Part shown: positions 40,549 to 50,494 of the stretch, in pieces
Layout: each line of letters begins with the position of its first letter
How positions within the stretch are numbered: the stretch's first letter is position 1
Source of the DNA: Maccoyibacter sp900556645
Lineage (GTDB): Bacteria; Bacillota; Clostridia; Lachnospirales; Lachnospiraceae
Direction of reading: 5' to 3'
Assembly: GCA_958349535.1 (NCBI GenBank)
Contig: CATWDJ010000001.1
Location: 139,290-203,289, forward strand
Length of the DNA stretch: 64,000 bases
The notes under the pieces: model-generated
Told to the model about the DNA's origin: nothing
The model's input: only the letters and a program-made list of their open reading frames with translations
The model's database searches: none
Position numbers and translations under genes: made by a program

Positions 40549-43194
40549 CTACCAACGGTTTTTCAGCTTGTTCTGTAATTCATATAATTTATTCAATGCT
40601 TCGATTGGGGTGAGATTTCCCACGTCCACTTCCTCTAATTCCCGAAGAATATCGTCATCTTTTACGGTGTCAAACAAAGACATCTGGGTCAAATCCACCT
40701 CGTCCAAATGCTGTTTTGGCTTTCTGGCGGTTTCGTTATTTACAGAGATTTTACGAGCCAAATCGGAAATCTCATTCTGGCTCAGTTCCTCTGCAATTTC
40801 TTTTGCCCGGTCAATGACAGTATCCGGTACGCCTGCCAGCTTTGCCACCTGAATGCCATAGCTTTTGTCCGCACCGCCTTTCACGATTTTTCTCAAAAAT
40901 ACGATATCGTCGCCCTTTTCCTTGACGGCAATGCAGTAATTATTTACGTTGTTTAATTTGCCTTCCAATTCCGTCAGTTCATGGTAATGGGTGGCAAAAA
41001 GTGTTTTTGCCCCAAGGAGTTTTGGATTGCTGATATATTCCACCACTGCCCATGCAATACTCAGACCGTCAAAGGTGGAGGTACCGCGTCCAATCTCATC
41101 TAAAATCAAGAGGCTGTCCGGGGTGGCATTCCTTAAAATATTGGCAACCTCTGTCATTTCCACCATAAAAGTACTCTGACCGGAGGCGAGGTCATCCGAC
41201 GCACCTACTCGGGTAAAAATCCGGTCCACAATGCCGATATTTGCGGATTCTGCCGGAACAAAGCAGCCAATCTGTGCCATCAGTACAATCAAAGCACTCT
41301 GTCTCATGTAGGTAGATTTTCCTGCCATATTCGGTCCCGTAATAATGGAAATCCGCTGTTTGTTGTTGTCCAGATAGGTGTCATTGGAGATAAACATATG
41401 ATTGGATATCATTTTTTCCACCACCGGATGCCGGCCGTCTTTGATGTCGATGACCCCTGAGGTATTCAGCTTCGGACGGCAATAGTGGTTCTGCTCGGAA
41501 ACTACTGCCATGGAAGCAAAGACATCCAGCCGTGCCACCGCCTTAGCGGTGTGTTGGATTTTTACGACATCCTGAGCGATGCGTTCCCGAAGCTGACGGA
41601 AAAGTTCGTATTCCAACTGTATCAGCTTGTCCTCCGCTCCCAGAATAATGTCCTCTAATTCTTTTAGTTCCGGTGTAATATAGCGTTCTGCATTTGTCAA
41701 AGTCTGTTTTCTGGTAAAATAATCCGGTACCATGTCTTTGAAGGAGTTGGTAACTTCCAGATAGTAACCAAAGACCTTGTTGTATTTGATTTTTAGGGTT
41801 TTAATTCCGGTTTTTTCCCGCTCTTTGGCTTCTAACTCCGCCAGCCATGTCTTTCCTTCGGTTTTGGCATGGCGAAGGCGGTCTACTTCTTCATGGTAGC
41901 CTTCTTTGACAATGCCGCCTTCTTTGACAGCAATAGGCGGATCTTCTTCTATTGCGGAATCAATCATCCCATAAAGGTCTTCTAAGGTATCCATATCCTC
42001 CAGAATTCTTTTGAATTCTTCTGACTGAAACTCTAATAAAATATTGCGGATATGAGGCAGCATTCCGATGGAATTTTTAAAAGCTATCAAGTCTCTGGGA
42101 TTGGCAGTCTGGTATGTAATCCGTGTCAAAAGCCGTTCCAAATCATAGACCGGATTCAGATATTCCCGCAACTCTTCCCTATCGATTCCCCGCTGATTCA
42201 ACTCCTCAATGGCATCATAGCGGGCTTCAATCTCTTCCTTTTCCACCAAAGGCTGCTCCACAAAAGACCGAAGCATTCTGGCACCCATGGCGGTTTTGGT
42301 CTTATCCAGCACCCACAGCAGAGAACCTCTTTTGGATTTTTCCCGCAAAGTCTCCACCAGTTCCAGATTTCTTCTGGTGGAACTGTCTAAAATCATAAAT
42401 TTTCCTGTGGAATAAGGTTGAATGGATGTCATATGGCTCAGAGAGTTTTTCTGAGTTTCATAGAGATATTTCATCAGGGCACCGGAAGCTAAAACGCCAC
42501 AGTCGTAATCCCCCAGTCCAAGTCCCTCCAGTGAATTTACCCGGAAATGTTCTTTTAGGGTTCCAATACACATACTGTCATCAAAGTACCAGTTGTCCAA
42601 CGGATTCATCATAATTCCCATACGGTCTTTTAAGTCAGAGGTGTCCAATCCGCTCATGAATAACGCCTCATTACAGATAACTTCCGTAGGCATGAATTTA
42701 TTGATTTCATCCAAAAGCTTTCGCTCGCTTTCCACCTCTGTGACAAAAAAATCTCCGGTGGTCACATCTGCTGTGGCTACACCGAAACGGTCTCCCAGGG
42801 CAACAATACACATAAGATAATTGTTTTTTCCCTCTTCCAAAGCCTGTTCATTGATATTCGTTCCGGGAGTTACCACACGGATAACCTCCCTCTTTACCAT
42901 TCCTTTTGCCTGCTTCGGATCTTCCACCTGTTCGCAGATGGCAACCTTGTATCCTCTGGAAACCAGACGGTTTAAATAGCTCTCATAGGCATGAAAAGGG
43001 ATTCCGCACATAGGTGCCCGCTCTTCCATTCCGCAGCTTTTTCCCGTCAGGGTCAGCTCCAGTTCCTTTGCCACAATCTTGGCATCGTCAAAAAACATCT
43101 CGTAGAAATCTCCCAGACGATAAAACAGGATACAGTCCTTATATTCTTCTTTGGTTTGCAGATAGTGCTGCATCATCGGTGAATACTCTGCCAC
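40549..43194 (-). CDS. mutS: DNA mismatch repair protein MutS
   Basis: 881 residues from the GTG at 43194, preferred because GGAAGGA is nine bases upstream and the homologous family starts at this point; an in-frame ATG at 43236 gives 14 more residues without a clear site. The mismatch-binding motif FYEMFFDDA, the clamp and lever domains, Walker A GPNMAGKST (near 615-623), LILDEIGRGTSTFDGLSIAW and THYHELTEL are all present. The C-terminus carries a short helical tail. Followed by mutL after 12 bases. Confidence 0.96.
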   Translation of the reverse strand: MAEYSPMMQHYLQTKEEYKDCILFYRLGDFYEMFFDDAKIVAKELELTLTGKSCGMEERAPMCGIPFHAYESYLNRLVSRGYKVAICEQVEDPKQAKGMVKREVIRVVTPGTNINEQALEEGKNNYLMCIVALGDRFGVATADVTTGDFFVTEVESERKLLDEINKFMPTEVICNEALFMSGLDTSDLKDRMGIMMNPLDNWYFDDSMCIGTLKEHFRVNSLEGLGLGDYDCGVLASGALMKYLYETQKNSLSHMTSIQPYSTGKFMILDSSTRRNLELVETLREKSKRGSLLWVLDKTKTAMGARMLRSFVEQPLVEKEEIEARYDAIEELNQRGIDREELREYLNPVYDLERLLTRITYQTANPRDLIAFKNSIGMLPHIRNILLEFQSEEFKRILEDMDTLEDLYGMIDSAIEEDPPIAVKEGGIVKEGYHEEVDRLRHAKTEGKTWLAELEAKEREKTGIKTLKIKYNKVFGYYLEVTNSFKDMVPDYFTRKQTLTNAERYITPELKELEDIILGAEDKLIQLEYELFRQLRERIAQDVVKIQHTAKAVARLDVFASMAVVSEQNHYCRPKLNTSGVIDIKDGRHPVVEKMISNHMFISNDTYLDNNKQRISIITGPNMAGKSTYMRQSALIVLMAQIGCFVPAESANIGIVDRIFTRVGASDDLASGQSTFMVEMTEVANILRNATPDSLLILDEIGRGTSTFDGLSIAWAVVEYISNPKLLGAKTLFATHYHELTELEGKLNNVNNYCIAVKEKGDDIVFLRKIVKGGADKSYGIQVAKLAGVPDTVIDRAKEIAEELSQNEISDLARKISVNNETARKPKQHLDEVDLTQMSLFDTVKDDDILRELEEVDVGNLTPIEALNKLYELQNKLKNRW

Positions 43195-43225
43195 GTTTTT
43201 ACTTCCTTCCGATTTATCTTTATTT

Positions 43226-44824
43226 TTATGATTCATACTGCGGATGATATCTGCCTGCGATAGCCTCCGCCACTTTCAGTCCATCCATTGCCGCGGACAT
43301 GATTCCTCCGGCATAGCCGGCACCTTCTCCGCAGGGATAAACGCCACTGTAATTACTTTCAAATTGTTCATTCCTATGGATTCTTACCGGAGATGAGGTT
43401 CGGCTTTCAATTCCTGAAAGAATCGCATCATAGCGGTTATACTCCGGAATATATTTTGAGAACTGTTCCATCCCCTGTATCCATGTTCCGGTCAGTTCAG
43501 GAGAGAGCATATGGCTCATGTCCGCAAAGGTACAGCTTCCCTTAGTCATGCTTTTAAAGTCTCCGTAGGCAGTACTGGTTTTTCCTTGTATAAAATCTCC
43601 GTAAAGCTGCTGAGGAATCTTTCCGTTCCCCAATTCATAAGCTTTTTTCTCTAAATCCCGCTGAAATTCCACTCCGGCAAGAGGTCCTTTGGAGCCAAAG
43701 TCCTTGGGAGTCACGGAGACAATAATCGCACTGTTGGCGTTCCCGCTGCCACGGTCATGATAACTCATACCGTTAACTGCCAGCCGTCCATCCTCCGAAG
43801 AGGCATTGACCACATAGCCTCCCGGACACATACAAAAGGAATAGACGCCTCTGCCATTTTCAAAATTAGAGGTCAGCTTGTAGGCTGCCGGTTTTAAATA
43901 CTTCATGTCTGCATCATGGTATTGATGTCTGTTTATCATTTCCTGTGGATGCTCTACCCGAAATCCCACAGCAAAAGACTTTGCCTCCATGGAAAAGCCA
44001 CAGTCCTTCAGATGATAAAAGGTATCTCTGGCACTGTGACCGATGGCTAATACCGCCACATCCGCAGGAATGATTTCTCCACCGTTCACTTCTATGCCGG
44101 TAAGACTATCCTGTTTGATTTCAAATCCGGTTACCTGCCGGGAAAAATAGAAGGTACCGCCCAGCCGCAGAATCTCCTGCCGCAGGTTGGCAATCACATC
44201 ACAGAGGACATCCGTCCCGATATGGGGTTTGTTCACATAGAGAATTTCAGAATCCGCTCCAAACTTCGCAAAGGTTTCCAACACCATCCGGTTCCTTCCC
44301 AGAGGGTCCTTTACCAAGGTGTTCAGTTTTCCGTCGGAAAAGGTTCCGGCACCGCCCTCACCAAACTGCACATTGGAGGATGGTTCCAACACTCCGGTTT
44401 CCCAGAACCGAGTAACATCCTCTTTCCGTTCCTCTACACACTTTCCCCGTTCCAAAACCAGAGGTTCAAAGCCTGCCTTTGCCAAAGCATAGGCACAAAA
44501 AAGCCCCGCCGGACCCGCACCGATAATTACCGGACGTTTTTTCAGAGGCTGGGAACCGTTTTTTGGGAAATGATATGCCTTTTGGGATGCCGACATAATG
44601 TTCCGGCTGCGGTTTTTCTTAAGCAGAGAAGTCTCCTGTTCTACTTCAATATCCACGGTGTAGACATAGGAAAGCTGATTTTTTTGTCTGGCATCCAAAG
44701 ACTGCTTTACAATCTCCATGGTTCGGATTTTCTCCGGCTTGATACCGCATACTTTCGCTGTTTTCTTTAAAATATCCTGTTTGTCATGTTTTAAAGGTAC
44801 CTTGACCTGTTGTACTCGTATCAT
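43226..44824 (-). CDS. FAD-dependent dehydrogenase (COG2509-type)
   Basis: 532 residues from the ATG at 44824; a longer frame upstream is not supported. An N-terminal alpha/beta domain (about 1-80) is followed by the FAD-binding fold with IGAGPAGLFCAYALAKAGFEPLVLERG, GEGGAGTFSDGKL, and a C-terminal GEGAGYAGGIMSAAMDG. These proteins are uncharacterised oxidoreductases conserved in Firmicutes. It lies between a second flavoprotein and mutS; the link with repair is only positional. Confidence 0.9.
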   Translation of the reverse strand: MIRVQQVKVPLKHDKQDILKKTAKVCGIKPEKIRTMEIVKQSLDARQKNQLSYVYTVDIEVEQETSLLKKNRSRNIMSASQKAYHFPKNGSQPLKKRPVIIGAGPAGLFCAYALAKAGFEPLVLERGKCVEERKEDVTRFWETGVLEPSSNVQFGEGGAGTFSDGKLNTLVKDPLGRNRMVLETFAKFGADSEILYVNKPHIGTDVLCDVIANLRQEILRLGGTFYFSRQVTGFEIKQDSLTGIEVNGGEIIPADVAVLAIGHSARDTFYHLKDCGFSMEAKSFAVGFRVEHPQEMINRHQYHDADMKYLKPAAYKLTSNFENGRGVYSFCMCPGGYVVNASSEDGRLAVNGMSYHDRGSGNANSAIIVSVTPKDFGSKGPLAGVEFQRDLEKKAYELGNGKIPQQLYGDFIQGKTSTAYGDFKSMTKGSCTFADMSHMLSPELTGTWIQGMEQFSKYIPEYNRYDAILSGIESRTSSPVRIHRNEQFESNYSGVYPCGEGAGYAGGIMSAAMDGLKVAEAIAGRYHPQYES

Positions 44825-44843
44825 AATTACTGCCTTGTTTGAT

Positions 44844-46076
44844 TTAATGTTCGGTAGCCGCTTTCGCCGCTGCCTTTCCTGCCACATAGCCACTGGACCA
44901 CGCCCACTGCAAATTATATCCGCCACACATTCCGTCTACATCCATGATTTCTCCTGCAAAAAATAGTCCCGGATGAAGTTTGGATTCCAACGTATCCGCA
45001 GATATTTCCTCCAAAACCACACCGCCGCTGGTAACCTGCGACTGTTCAAAGCTGCCGGAGCCTATAATATCACAGGTAAAGGCAAGAATTTGTTCTAAAA
45101 GCTTTGCTAATTCTGCTTCAGAACAGGTGTGGGCTGCCTTGTCCTCCGAAATGCCGGAGCGTTTTAAAAGTACCTTCGCCAGCTTCAGCGGAAAAAGTCC
45201 AATCAACGCCTGTAAGGCTGTCTTTTCTTCGGAATAAGAAAAACGTTGTTTTAGCATAGCTGCAATCTCATCTTGGGAATATTCCGTCAAAAATCGAATT
45301 TTGGCAGATACATGTTGTCCTGATGCCAACGCTCTTGTGGCAAAGCGGCTGACCTGAAACACCGGAATCCCGGAAATACCGTAGTCCGTAAACTGAACTT
45401 CGCCAAAATCTTCTGTTTTTTGTATATTTTCCACAAAAAGAGATACCTTGGCTTTTGCACGAATTCCTGCAAGTTCCTTGAAAAATGGCTGTTTCGCCTT
45501 CAATCCCACCAATGCCGGCACTAAATCTGTTACCTTGTGAGAAAGTGGCACTAAATATAGAAATCCGCTGCCGTCGCTTCCTGTGGTTTTTGCGGATTTT
45601 CCTCCGGTTGCCAAAACACAGGTTTTTGTGGAAAAATCTCCGTTTTTTGTGCAAATTTCATAAAAGCCTGTTTGGTCCAAAATCCGGCGTATTCCCACAT
45701 TATAACGGATGGAAACGCCTAATCTTTCCAATTCCATAAGGAGTACATCCCGGACAGAAACTGCCTGCATACTGTTGGGATAGAAATAGCCGTCTCTCTC
45801 TGTAGGCGTAATACCAATTTCTTCAAAAAAAGTTAAGGTATCCTGTTGATAAAATTGTTCCAATACAGACAATACAAAGGCAGGGTCATCACTTCTGTAA
45901 TATTCGATGCCCTGCATTTTGTTTGTATAATTACATCTTCCGTTTCCGGTGGAGAGAATCTTTTTACCGCACTGATCCATGTGCTCTAAAATCAGCACAG
46001 AGGCTCCTGCTCTTGCAGCAACAATTGCTGCCATCATTCCGGCTGCTCCGCCACCGATGACTGTTACATCGTACAT
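44844..46076 (-). CDS. HI0933/YhiN-family FAD-binding oxidoreductase
   Basis: 410 residues. The N-terminal dinucleotide motif is VTVIGGGAAGMMAAIVAARAG, followed by the family's GNGRCNYTN, VLATGGKSAKTTGSDGSGF and a C-terminal FFAGEIMDVDGMCGGYNLQWAWSSGYVAG motif across the end of the domain. Related BaiN-type members act on bile acids in some gut Clostridia, but most are uncharacterised, so no substrate is claimed. It overlaps the membrane protein gene upstream by 13 bases. Confidence 0.9.
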   Translation of the reverse strand: MYDVTVIGGGAAGMMAAIVAARAGASVLILEHMDQCGKKILSTGNGRCNYTNKMQGIEYYRSDDPAFVLSVLEQFYQQDTLTFFEEIGITPTERDGYFYPNSMQAVSVRDVLLMELERLGVSIRYNVGIRRILDQTGFYEICTKNGDFSTKTCVLATGGKSAKTTGSDGSGFLYLVPLSHKVTDLVPALVGLKAKQPFFKELAGIRAKAKVSLFVENIQKTEDFGEVQFTDYGISGIPVFQVSRFATRALASGQHVSAKIRFLTEYSQDEIAAMLKQRFSYSEEKTALQALIGLFPLKLAKVLLKRSGISEDKAAHTCSEAELAKLLEQILAFTCDIIGSGSFEQSQVTSGGVVLEEISADTLESKLHPGLFFAGEIMDVDGMCGGYNLQWAWSSGYVAGKAAAKAATEH

Positions 46077-46786
46077 GAATCCTGTTCCTCTGAATTCTGT
46101 TCTGTTTCTGTCTGCTCTGTGGCAACTTCGCTTGGAATATCCGTTTCCGGCACCTCCGGTTCCACAGACTCTGTATCTACTGTTTCTGTATCTGCAATCG
46201 CTGCCTCTGCTGCTTTCCGCTGCTTCTTCTGGGTTCTTCGCAAACGGAACGCCAAATAATTATAGCTGAAAAGACTGATGACTCCGTCAAACAGCAAGCT
46301 GAAATATGTAAGGGTTAATTCGTAATTCTTGTTTGAAAAAGGATTGATAATAATCAATACGGCGGCTACCATAATACATACGGAAACCACACAGATGACG
46401 CCCCATACCCGGTCCTTCAAGGCTTTTAAATCCATGGCGTTTTGCAGCTTGATAATAGCCGTAAGAAGGATACAGATACCGATGTAAAGCTGAAAGCTTT
46501 TGGTCATCTCCTGATTCCGAACCAGCGTACACACACCGATAATAATCAAAAATACACCGATGGAGAAACCGTACTGGTTCAAGTTCTTATAAGATTCCGT
46601 TACAAAATATTTTACAATCAGAATAATACCCAGAACTATCAGGGTAACACTGATGCCGTAGCAGATATATTCCATCTTTAGAGACGGGATTGCACACAGG
46701 GCTCCGCCCAGCACCAGATACACCAGTGAAATTCCGGTAAATAACTTTGTCATAAATGAGGATTCTTTCTTTTCTTTTGTCTTCAT
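46064..46786 (-). CDS. Multi-pass membrane protein resembling DUF308/HdeD
   Basis: 240 residues. Six hydrophobic helices occupy about residues 15-180, in the paired pattern seen in HdeD/DUF308 proteins (SLVYLVLGGALCAIPS, GISVTLIVLGIILIVKYF, GFSIGVFLIIIGV, MVAAVLIIINPF). The C-terminal 50 residues are an acidic Glu/Thr/Ser-rich tail. E. coli HdeD is an acid-stress protein; whether this relative shares that role is unknown. Confidence 0.8.
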   Translation of the reverse strand: MKTKEKKESSFMTKLFTGISLVYLVLGGALCAIPSLKMEYICYGISVTLIVLGIILIVKYFVTESYKNLNQYGFSIGVFLIIIGVCTLVRNQEMTKSFQLYIGICILLTAIIKLQNAMDLKALKDRVWGVICVVSVCIMVAAVLIIINPFSNKNYELTLTYFSLLFDGVISLFSYNYLAFRLRRTQKKQRKAAEAAIADTETVDTESVEPEVPETDIPSEVATEQTETEQNSEEQDSCTM

Positions 46787-46831
46787 AAATTCACGCCCCT
46801 TCGGGGTAAATTATATCATATCCTGTCCTAA

Positions 46832-47194
46832 TTAACTAGAATAATTTTCTAAAAAGTCATATAACTCTTCTGCGTCCCGAATCAGATAACCCTGATCGAT
46901 TTTTTGCTGCATTTCTTCGTTTAATTTGTCGTAAGGAATATCCGTCTGAAAATAAACGGTTTTTAAATCTTTTAAATAGACGCAGAGAAACCCTCCGTTG
47001 TTTAAAATCACATATTCATAGGCTTCCTGTTCTTTAGAAACCTCCGAAGTCTCCTCTTTTACAATTTCTTTTTCTGTATTTGATTGTTTTTCTTTTTCCG
47101 AAGTTTCCGGCTGTGCCGTCCACAGGGTATATCCTGCAATCAGAACTCCGGTTCCTGCAATAAAAAAAGCACGAATACGATTTTCTTTGTTCAT
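46832..47194 (-). CDS. Membrane-anchored protein with BofC-like C-terminal domain
   Basis: About 120 residues from the ATG at 47194; a TTG at 47230 would add 12 residues and neither start has a strong ribosome site. A helix at about 7-25 is followed by a Glu/Lys-rich linker and a small domain (YEYVILNNGGFLCVYL, DIPYDKLNEEMQQKIDQGYL, DAEELYDFLENYSS). That last pattern resembles the BofC C-terminal domain found in many Clostridial small proteins. The role is unknown. Confidence 0.72.
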   Translation of the reverse strand: MNKENRIRAFFIAGTGVLIAGYTLWTAQPETSEKEKQSNTEKEIVKEETSEVSKEQEAYEYVILNNGGFLCVYLKDLKTVYFQTDIPYDKLNEEMQQKIDQGYLIRDAEELYDFLENYSS

Positions 47195-47231
47195 AGTATC
47201 AGTATTCGCACTTTTTTTTATTTTATACAAA

Positions 47232-48887
47232 TTATCTCAACAAATGTAATTTTTTGAAAATTCGAACCAATGTAGCTCCCTTCGGGAAGGAATATAGTTC
47301 TTCTTCATCCAGTCCCCGGAATAAAAGCAGGAAGAATATGTAAATCACCCCGCCCAGCACAATGCTGATAATCGTCACCGGAGCATTTCGCTTCATGACA
47401 CGGAACAGGATATCATAAATAAAGTATACCGCTACGCCCATAATTCCCGCTGCCAATGCCGGAATGATAAAGGTCTTTGCCACCTCCTGATGATATCTGG
47501 TGTAACGCTTCAAAGAGCGTCCGTTCAACATGCACATAAACAATGCAAAAAAGGCATTGGCAATGACTACGGAATAGATCCCCAGTTTCATGCCATACAT
47601 ACAGAACAGCAACACACCGATATGAAGCACCAAGGCTATCAAGGCATTTTTTACCGGAGCACGCATACGGTTAATTCCCTGTAACAGACCGTTGGTAAGA
47701 GTGGACAGGGAATAAAAGATGATGGATACAGCTCCAATCTGTAGAAGAACCTCTATGGTTCTGCCGTCATCCCCAAATAAAAGCTGCATAATCGGAGATG
47801 CCAGAACTCCGATTCCCACAGCACAAGGAAAGGCTATGACCATGACAAAACGAATGGATGAATTGATTCTCCGCCGTACTAAGCCCGCATCCCGTTTGGC
47901 ATAGGCCTCTGCCAGACTGGGCACACAGGAAGCTGCCATTGCAGAGGCAATGGAAATCGGCACATTGGTCAGAACCTTGTATTTTCCCGAAAAGATTCCC
48001 CACCATTCATCAATTTTATTGCTATTGTAGCCCTGAAGCAGAGATACGTTTTTATAAATTCCCTGGTCAATGACAGAACTGATATTATAAATCGTAGTAC
48101 TTAACAATACCGGAACGATGGTAAGCAGTAAAATTCTTAAGATATAGCCATAACTTTCCGTTTTTCTGGTACGATTTCGCCGCATTTTTTTCTTGAATAC
48201 CGGAGCGTAGGTCGCAAATACAAAGATAGAAAAGAGCAAGGCAAACACAGCACCCATGGCAGTACCAAGGGTACCTCCCGCAGCACCGTATGCTGCTGCA
48301 TAGTCCTTGCCGTTTCCAAGAACGGCTGCAACACGTTTTCCGTAAGAAGCAAGCATATAAGCTGCCCATACACTGACTACCGCATTGATAATCTGTTCAA
48401 TAATCTGGGATACCGCACTGGGCATCATGGTGCCCAGTCCTTGGAAAAAGCCTCGCATAACCCCTAGAATCGCCATAACCGCCAAGGTAGGCGCCAATAC
48501 TTTTAAAGCAAAAATACTGAGTGGCGTCTTCATCAGATCGGTAATAAATTCCGCACCGAACCATACAATCAGCATGGCTATGACACCGGAACACACAGCA
48601 AATAAGAATGCTCCTTTAAACACCCTGAAAGCATTCTTATAATCGCCCTTTGCTACCCGTGTGGATACCAGCTTCGACACAGCCATCGGAAGGCTGTAAG
48701 ACGAAATCAGTAAAAACAGACTATATATTTCATAGGCACAGCTATAATAACTATTGCCATTGTCATCTATAATCGCCGTAAGCGGAACTCTGTAAATAAG
48801 TCCGATAATACGGCTGATAATAGATGCAATCGCCAGAATCGACCCCTGTACCAAAAAGCCGGATTCTTTTTTTCTGTCATTGTCCAT
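47232..48887 (-). CDS. SpoVB/MurJ-type lipid-linked polysaccharide flippase
   Basis: 551 residues from the ATG at 48887 (GAGGTTT site), with about fourteen membrane helices. The MVF/MATE-like pattern is seen in SGFLVQGSILAIASIISRIIG, PLTAIIDDNGNSYYSCAYEIY, and a central GMGTVLPQ-like region LAPTLAVMAILGVMRGFFQGLGTM. Relatives include Lipid II flippase MurJ and sporulation SpoVB. The gene is adjacent to the YerB lipoprotein. Whether it serves vegetative wall or spore cortex synthesis cannot be decided here. Confidence 0.9.
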   Translation of the reverse strand: MDNDRKKESGFLVQGSILAIASIISRIIGLIYRVPLTAIIDDNGNSYYSCAYEIYSLFLLISSYSLPMAVSKLVSTRVAKGDYKNAFRVFKGAFLFAVCSGVIAMLIVWFGAEFITDLMKTPLSIFALKVLAPTLAVMAILGVMRGFFQGLGTMMPSAVSQIIEQIINAVVSVWAAYMLASYGKRVAAVLGNGKDYAAAYGAAGGTLGTAMGAVFALLFSIFVFATYAPVFKKKMRRNRTRKTESYGYILRILLLTIVPVLLSTTIYNISSVIDQGIYKNVSLLQGYNSNKIDEWWGIFSGKYKVLTNVPISIASAMAASCVPSLAEAYAKRDAGLVRRRINSSIRFVMVIAFPCAVGIGVLASPIMQLLFGDDGRTIEVLLQIGAVSIIFYSLSTLTNGLLQGINRMRAPVKNALIALVLHIGVLLFCMYGMKLGIYSVVIANAFFALFMCMLNGRSLKRYTRYHQEVAKTFIIPALAAGIMGVAVYFIYDILFRVMKRNAPVTIISIVLGGVIYIFFLLLFRGLDEEELYSFPKGATLVRIFKKLHLLR

Positions 48888-48902
48888 AAAAAACCTCAAA
48901 AA

Positions 48903-49976
48903 TTAGTTTGCAGCCTCATACTCCTCTTCGCTGCTATAGAATGAAATTTTATCTGCATAAGTATCCTGTACAACGCAGACCCAAGTTTTACCCTGATTTA
49001 AAGTGATTTCATTTCCACTGGTATCATAGTAGCGGGCAGGTTCTCCGTCCCCTGCTTTTTTCCATGTAACCGGAATCACTTTTCCGTTGGTAATATAGTA
49101 ACCGTTTCCGCCGGAAGTGGTATTGATATTCAAATATTTTCCATCTTCTTCGTAGTTCCATTTACAGCACTGAATCAGAATATTTTTAAAGGTAAGTTGA
49201 TTTTCGGTTGCCTTATCAATCTGCTCTTCGCCATACTCATAACGTTTGTAAACGCCTTTTTTACTGTCATAGACAAACCATGGCTTATCTACGGCATATC
49301 CCGGCTGAACCACAACGGCGTCATCTCCGTCCAGCTGAACTTCCGCATCATCTGCCGCAAACTGATAATGACCTGAAGAATATTTTGCGGAAAGCTCGGT
49401 GTCATAGCCCAGCTTCTCAATTCCTTTGTCGATTCCCTCTCCGCTGATAAATGCATTGTGGGGTTTTTTACGGTTTTTATCCCGAGTAAAGCATTCTTTT
49501 TCCATAACCAGACCATTGATATTGTCCACGCTGCTGTTTAAGTAAGGCTCTGCGTAAACTGCCTGTCCGAAATGCACATAGATGGCATTGAATTCATTTG
49601 CAAACTGTGGAAAATACAGACGGCAGCTACGGACAGAACCGATTTTTTTAAGTTCTGAATAATCCTGATAAATTGCCATCATTCTGGTAAGACCGCCCTC
49701 CACCGGACATTCGTAAATAATGTCGGCGGCCTCTGTTCCGTACTGTGGAAGTGCCACCTCAATGTTATTAATCATAACAGCCACCGGTCTCTTATTTACC
49801 AGAGACTCATCTATCCATTTCCCGGTCAAGAGGCTTTTTGCCTCGCCCTCATGGGTGTCTTTTTTTACTTCCTGTTTCTCTGTTTTTGGTTCTTCCTCTG
49901 TGGTATCCTTCTTACATCCAACCAGTAAGGCAGACACGGAAAGAGCCAAAAGTAATGTTGTAATCCATTTCTTCAT
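48903..49976 (-). CDS. yerB: DUF3048 (YerB-like) lipoprotein
   Basis: 357 residues. A signal with lipobox LLVGC (Cys-21) is followed by an acidic spacer and the two-part DUF3048 domain (KRPVAVMINNIEVALPQYG, DIIYECPVEGGLTRMMAIYQD, KIGSVRSCRLYFPQFANEF; then QDTYADKISFY). Lipid-anchored on the outer face of the membrane. Function is not established. Confidence 0.92.
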   Translation of the reverse strand: MKKWITTLLLALSVSALLVGCKKDTTEEEPKTEKQEVKKDTHEGEAKSLLTGKWIDESLVNKRPVAVMINNIEVALPQYGTEAADIIYECPVEGGLTRMMAIYQDYSELKKIGSVRSCRLYFPQFANEFNAIYVHFGQAVYAEPYLNSSVDNINGLVMEKECFTRDKNRKKPHNAFISGEGIDKGIEKLGYDTELSAKYSSGHYQFAADDAEVQLDGDDAVVVQPGYAVDKPWFVYDSKKGVYKRYEYGEEQIDKATENQLTFKNILIQCCKWNYEEDGKYLNINTTSGGNGYYITNGKVIPVTWKKAGDGEPARYYDTSGNEITLNQGKTWVCVVQDTYADKISFYSSEEEYEAAN

Positions 49977-49996
49977 GTAGAAAACCCTCCCTTATG

Positions 49997-50494
49997 TTAT
50001 CTTGTAATCTGCAAAGAATCCAAGATAGCCTTTTGTTTATGTTCCATAATTGCCGCCTCTTCCGGTTTCATATGGTCATACCCGAAAAGATGCAGCATAC
50101 TATGCGTGATTAAAAAAGCAAATTCCCGTTCTGTGCTGTGGCCGTATTCTTCCGCCTGCTCCAGCACCTTAGGAACAGAAATCACAATATCTCCCAAGAT
50201 TAATTCTCCCGTATCCGGGTTAAAATTATCCTCTGTACTGTCTTCTATTTTTGAAAAGTCTCCCGGTGTGTCATAGGCAATCATCGGAAAAGATAACACA
50301 TCCGTTGGCCGTTCTATTTCCCGGTAGTTCTGATTCATTTCAGCAATGGTTTCATTGTCCACTAAAAACAGATTGATTTCTGATTCATAGGGAAAATTTT
50401 CACTGTCTATTGCTGCATTTATAACACGATTTGCCGTTTCCTTGTAGTCGAAGGAAAACGGTATCTGTACCTCTTCTTCAATGGTAATTGTCAA
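49997..50494 (-). CDS. ybeY: Endoribonuclease YbeY
   Basis: 165 residues. The zinc site HSMLHLFGYDH gives His-131, His-135 and His-141, and NQNYREIERPTDVLSFP is the conserved core. It matures 16S rRNA 3' ends and helps ribosome quality control. Its start overlaps the upstream membrane gene by four bases; the phoH-(membrane HD)-ybeY order is the standard Firmicute arrangement. Confidence 0.96.
   Translation of the reverse strand: MTITIEEEVQIPFSFDYKETANRVINAAIDSENFPYESEINLFLVDNETIAEMNQNYREIERPTDVLSFPMIAYDTPGDFSKIEDSTEDNFNPDTGELILGDIVISVPKVLEQAEEYGHSTEREFAFLITHSMLHLFGYDHMKPEEAAIMEHKQKAILDSLQITR

Noticed and set aside
40196..40852. 218-residue plus-strand frame across the mutL-mutS junction
   Set aside because: It spans two real minus-strand genes and shows no family motif.
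40549..43236. ATG at 43236 as mutS start
   Set aside because: No clear ribosome site; the GTG at 43194 has GGAAGGA at good spacing and matches the usual family start.
44222..44770. 182-residue plus-strand frame inside the flavoprotein gene
   Set aside because: It is a shadow of a clear FAD-dependent dehydrogenase.
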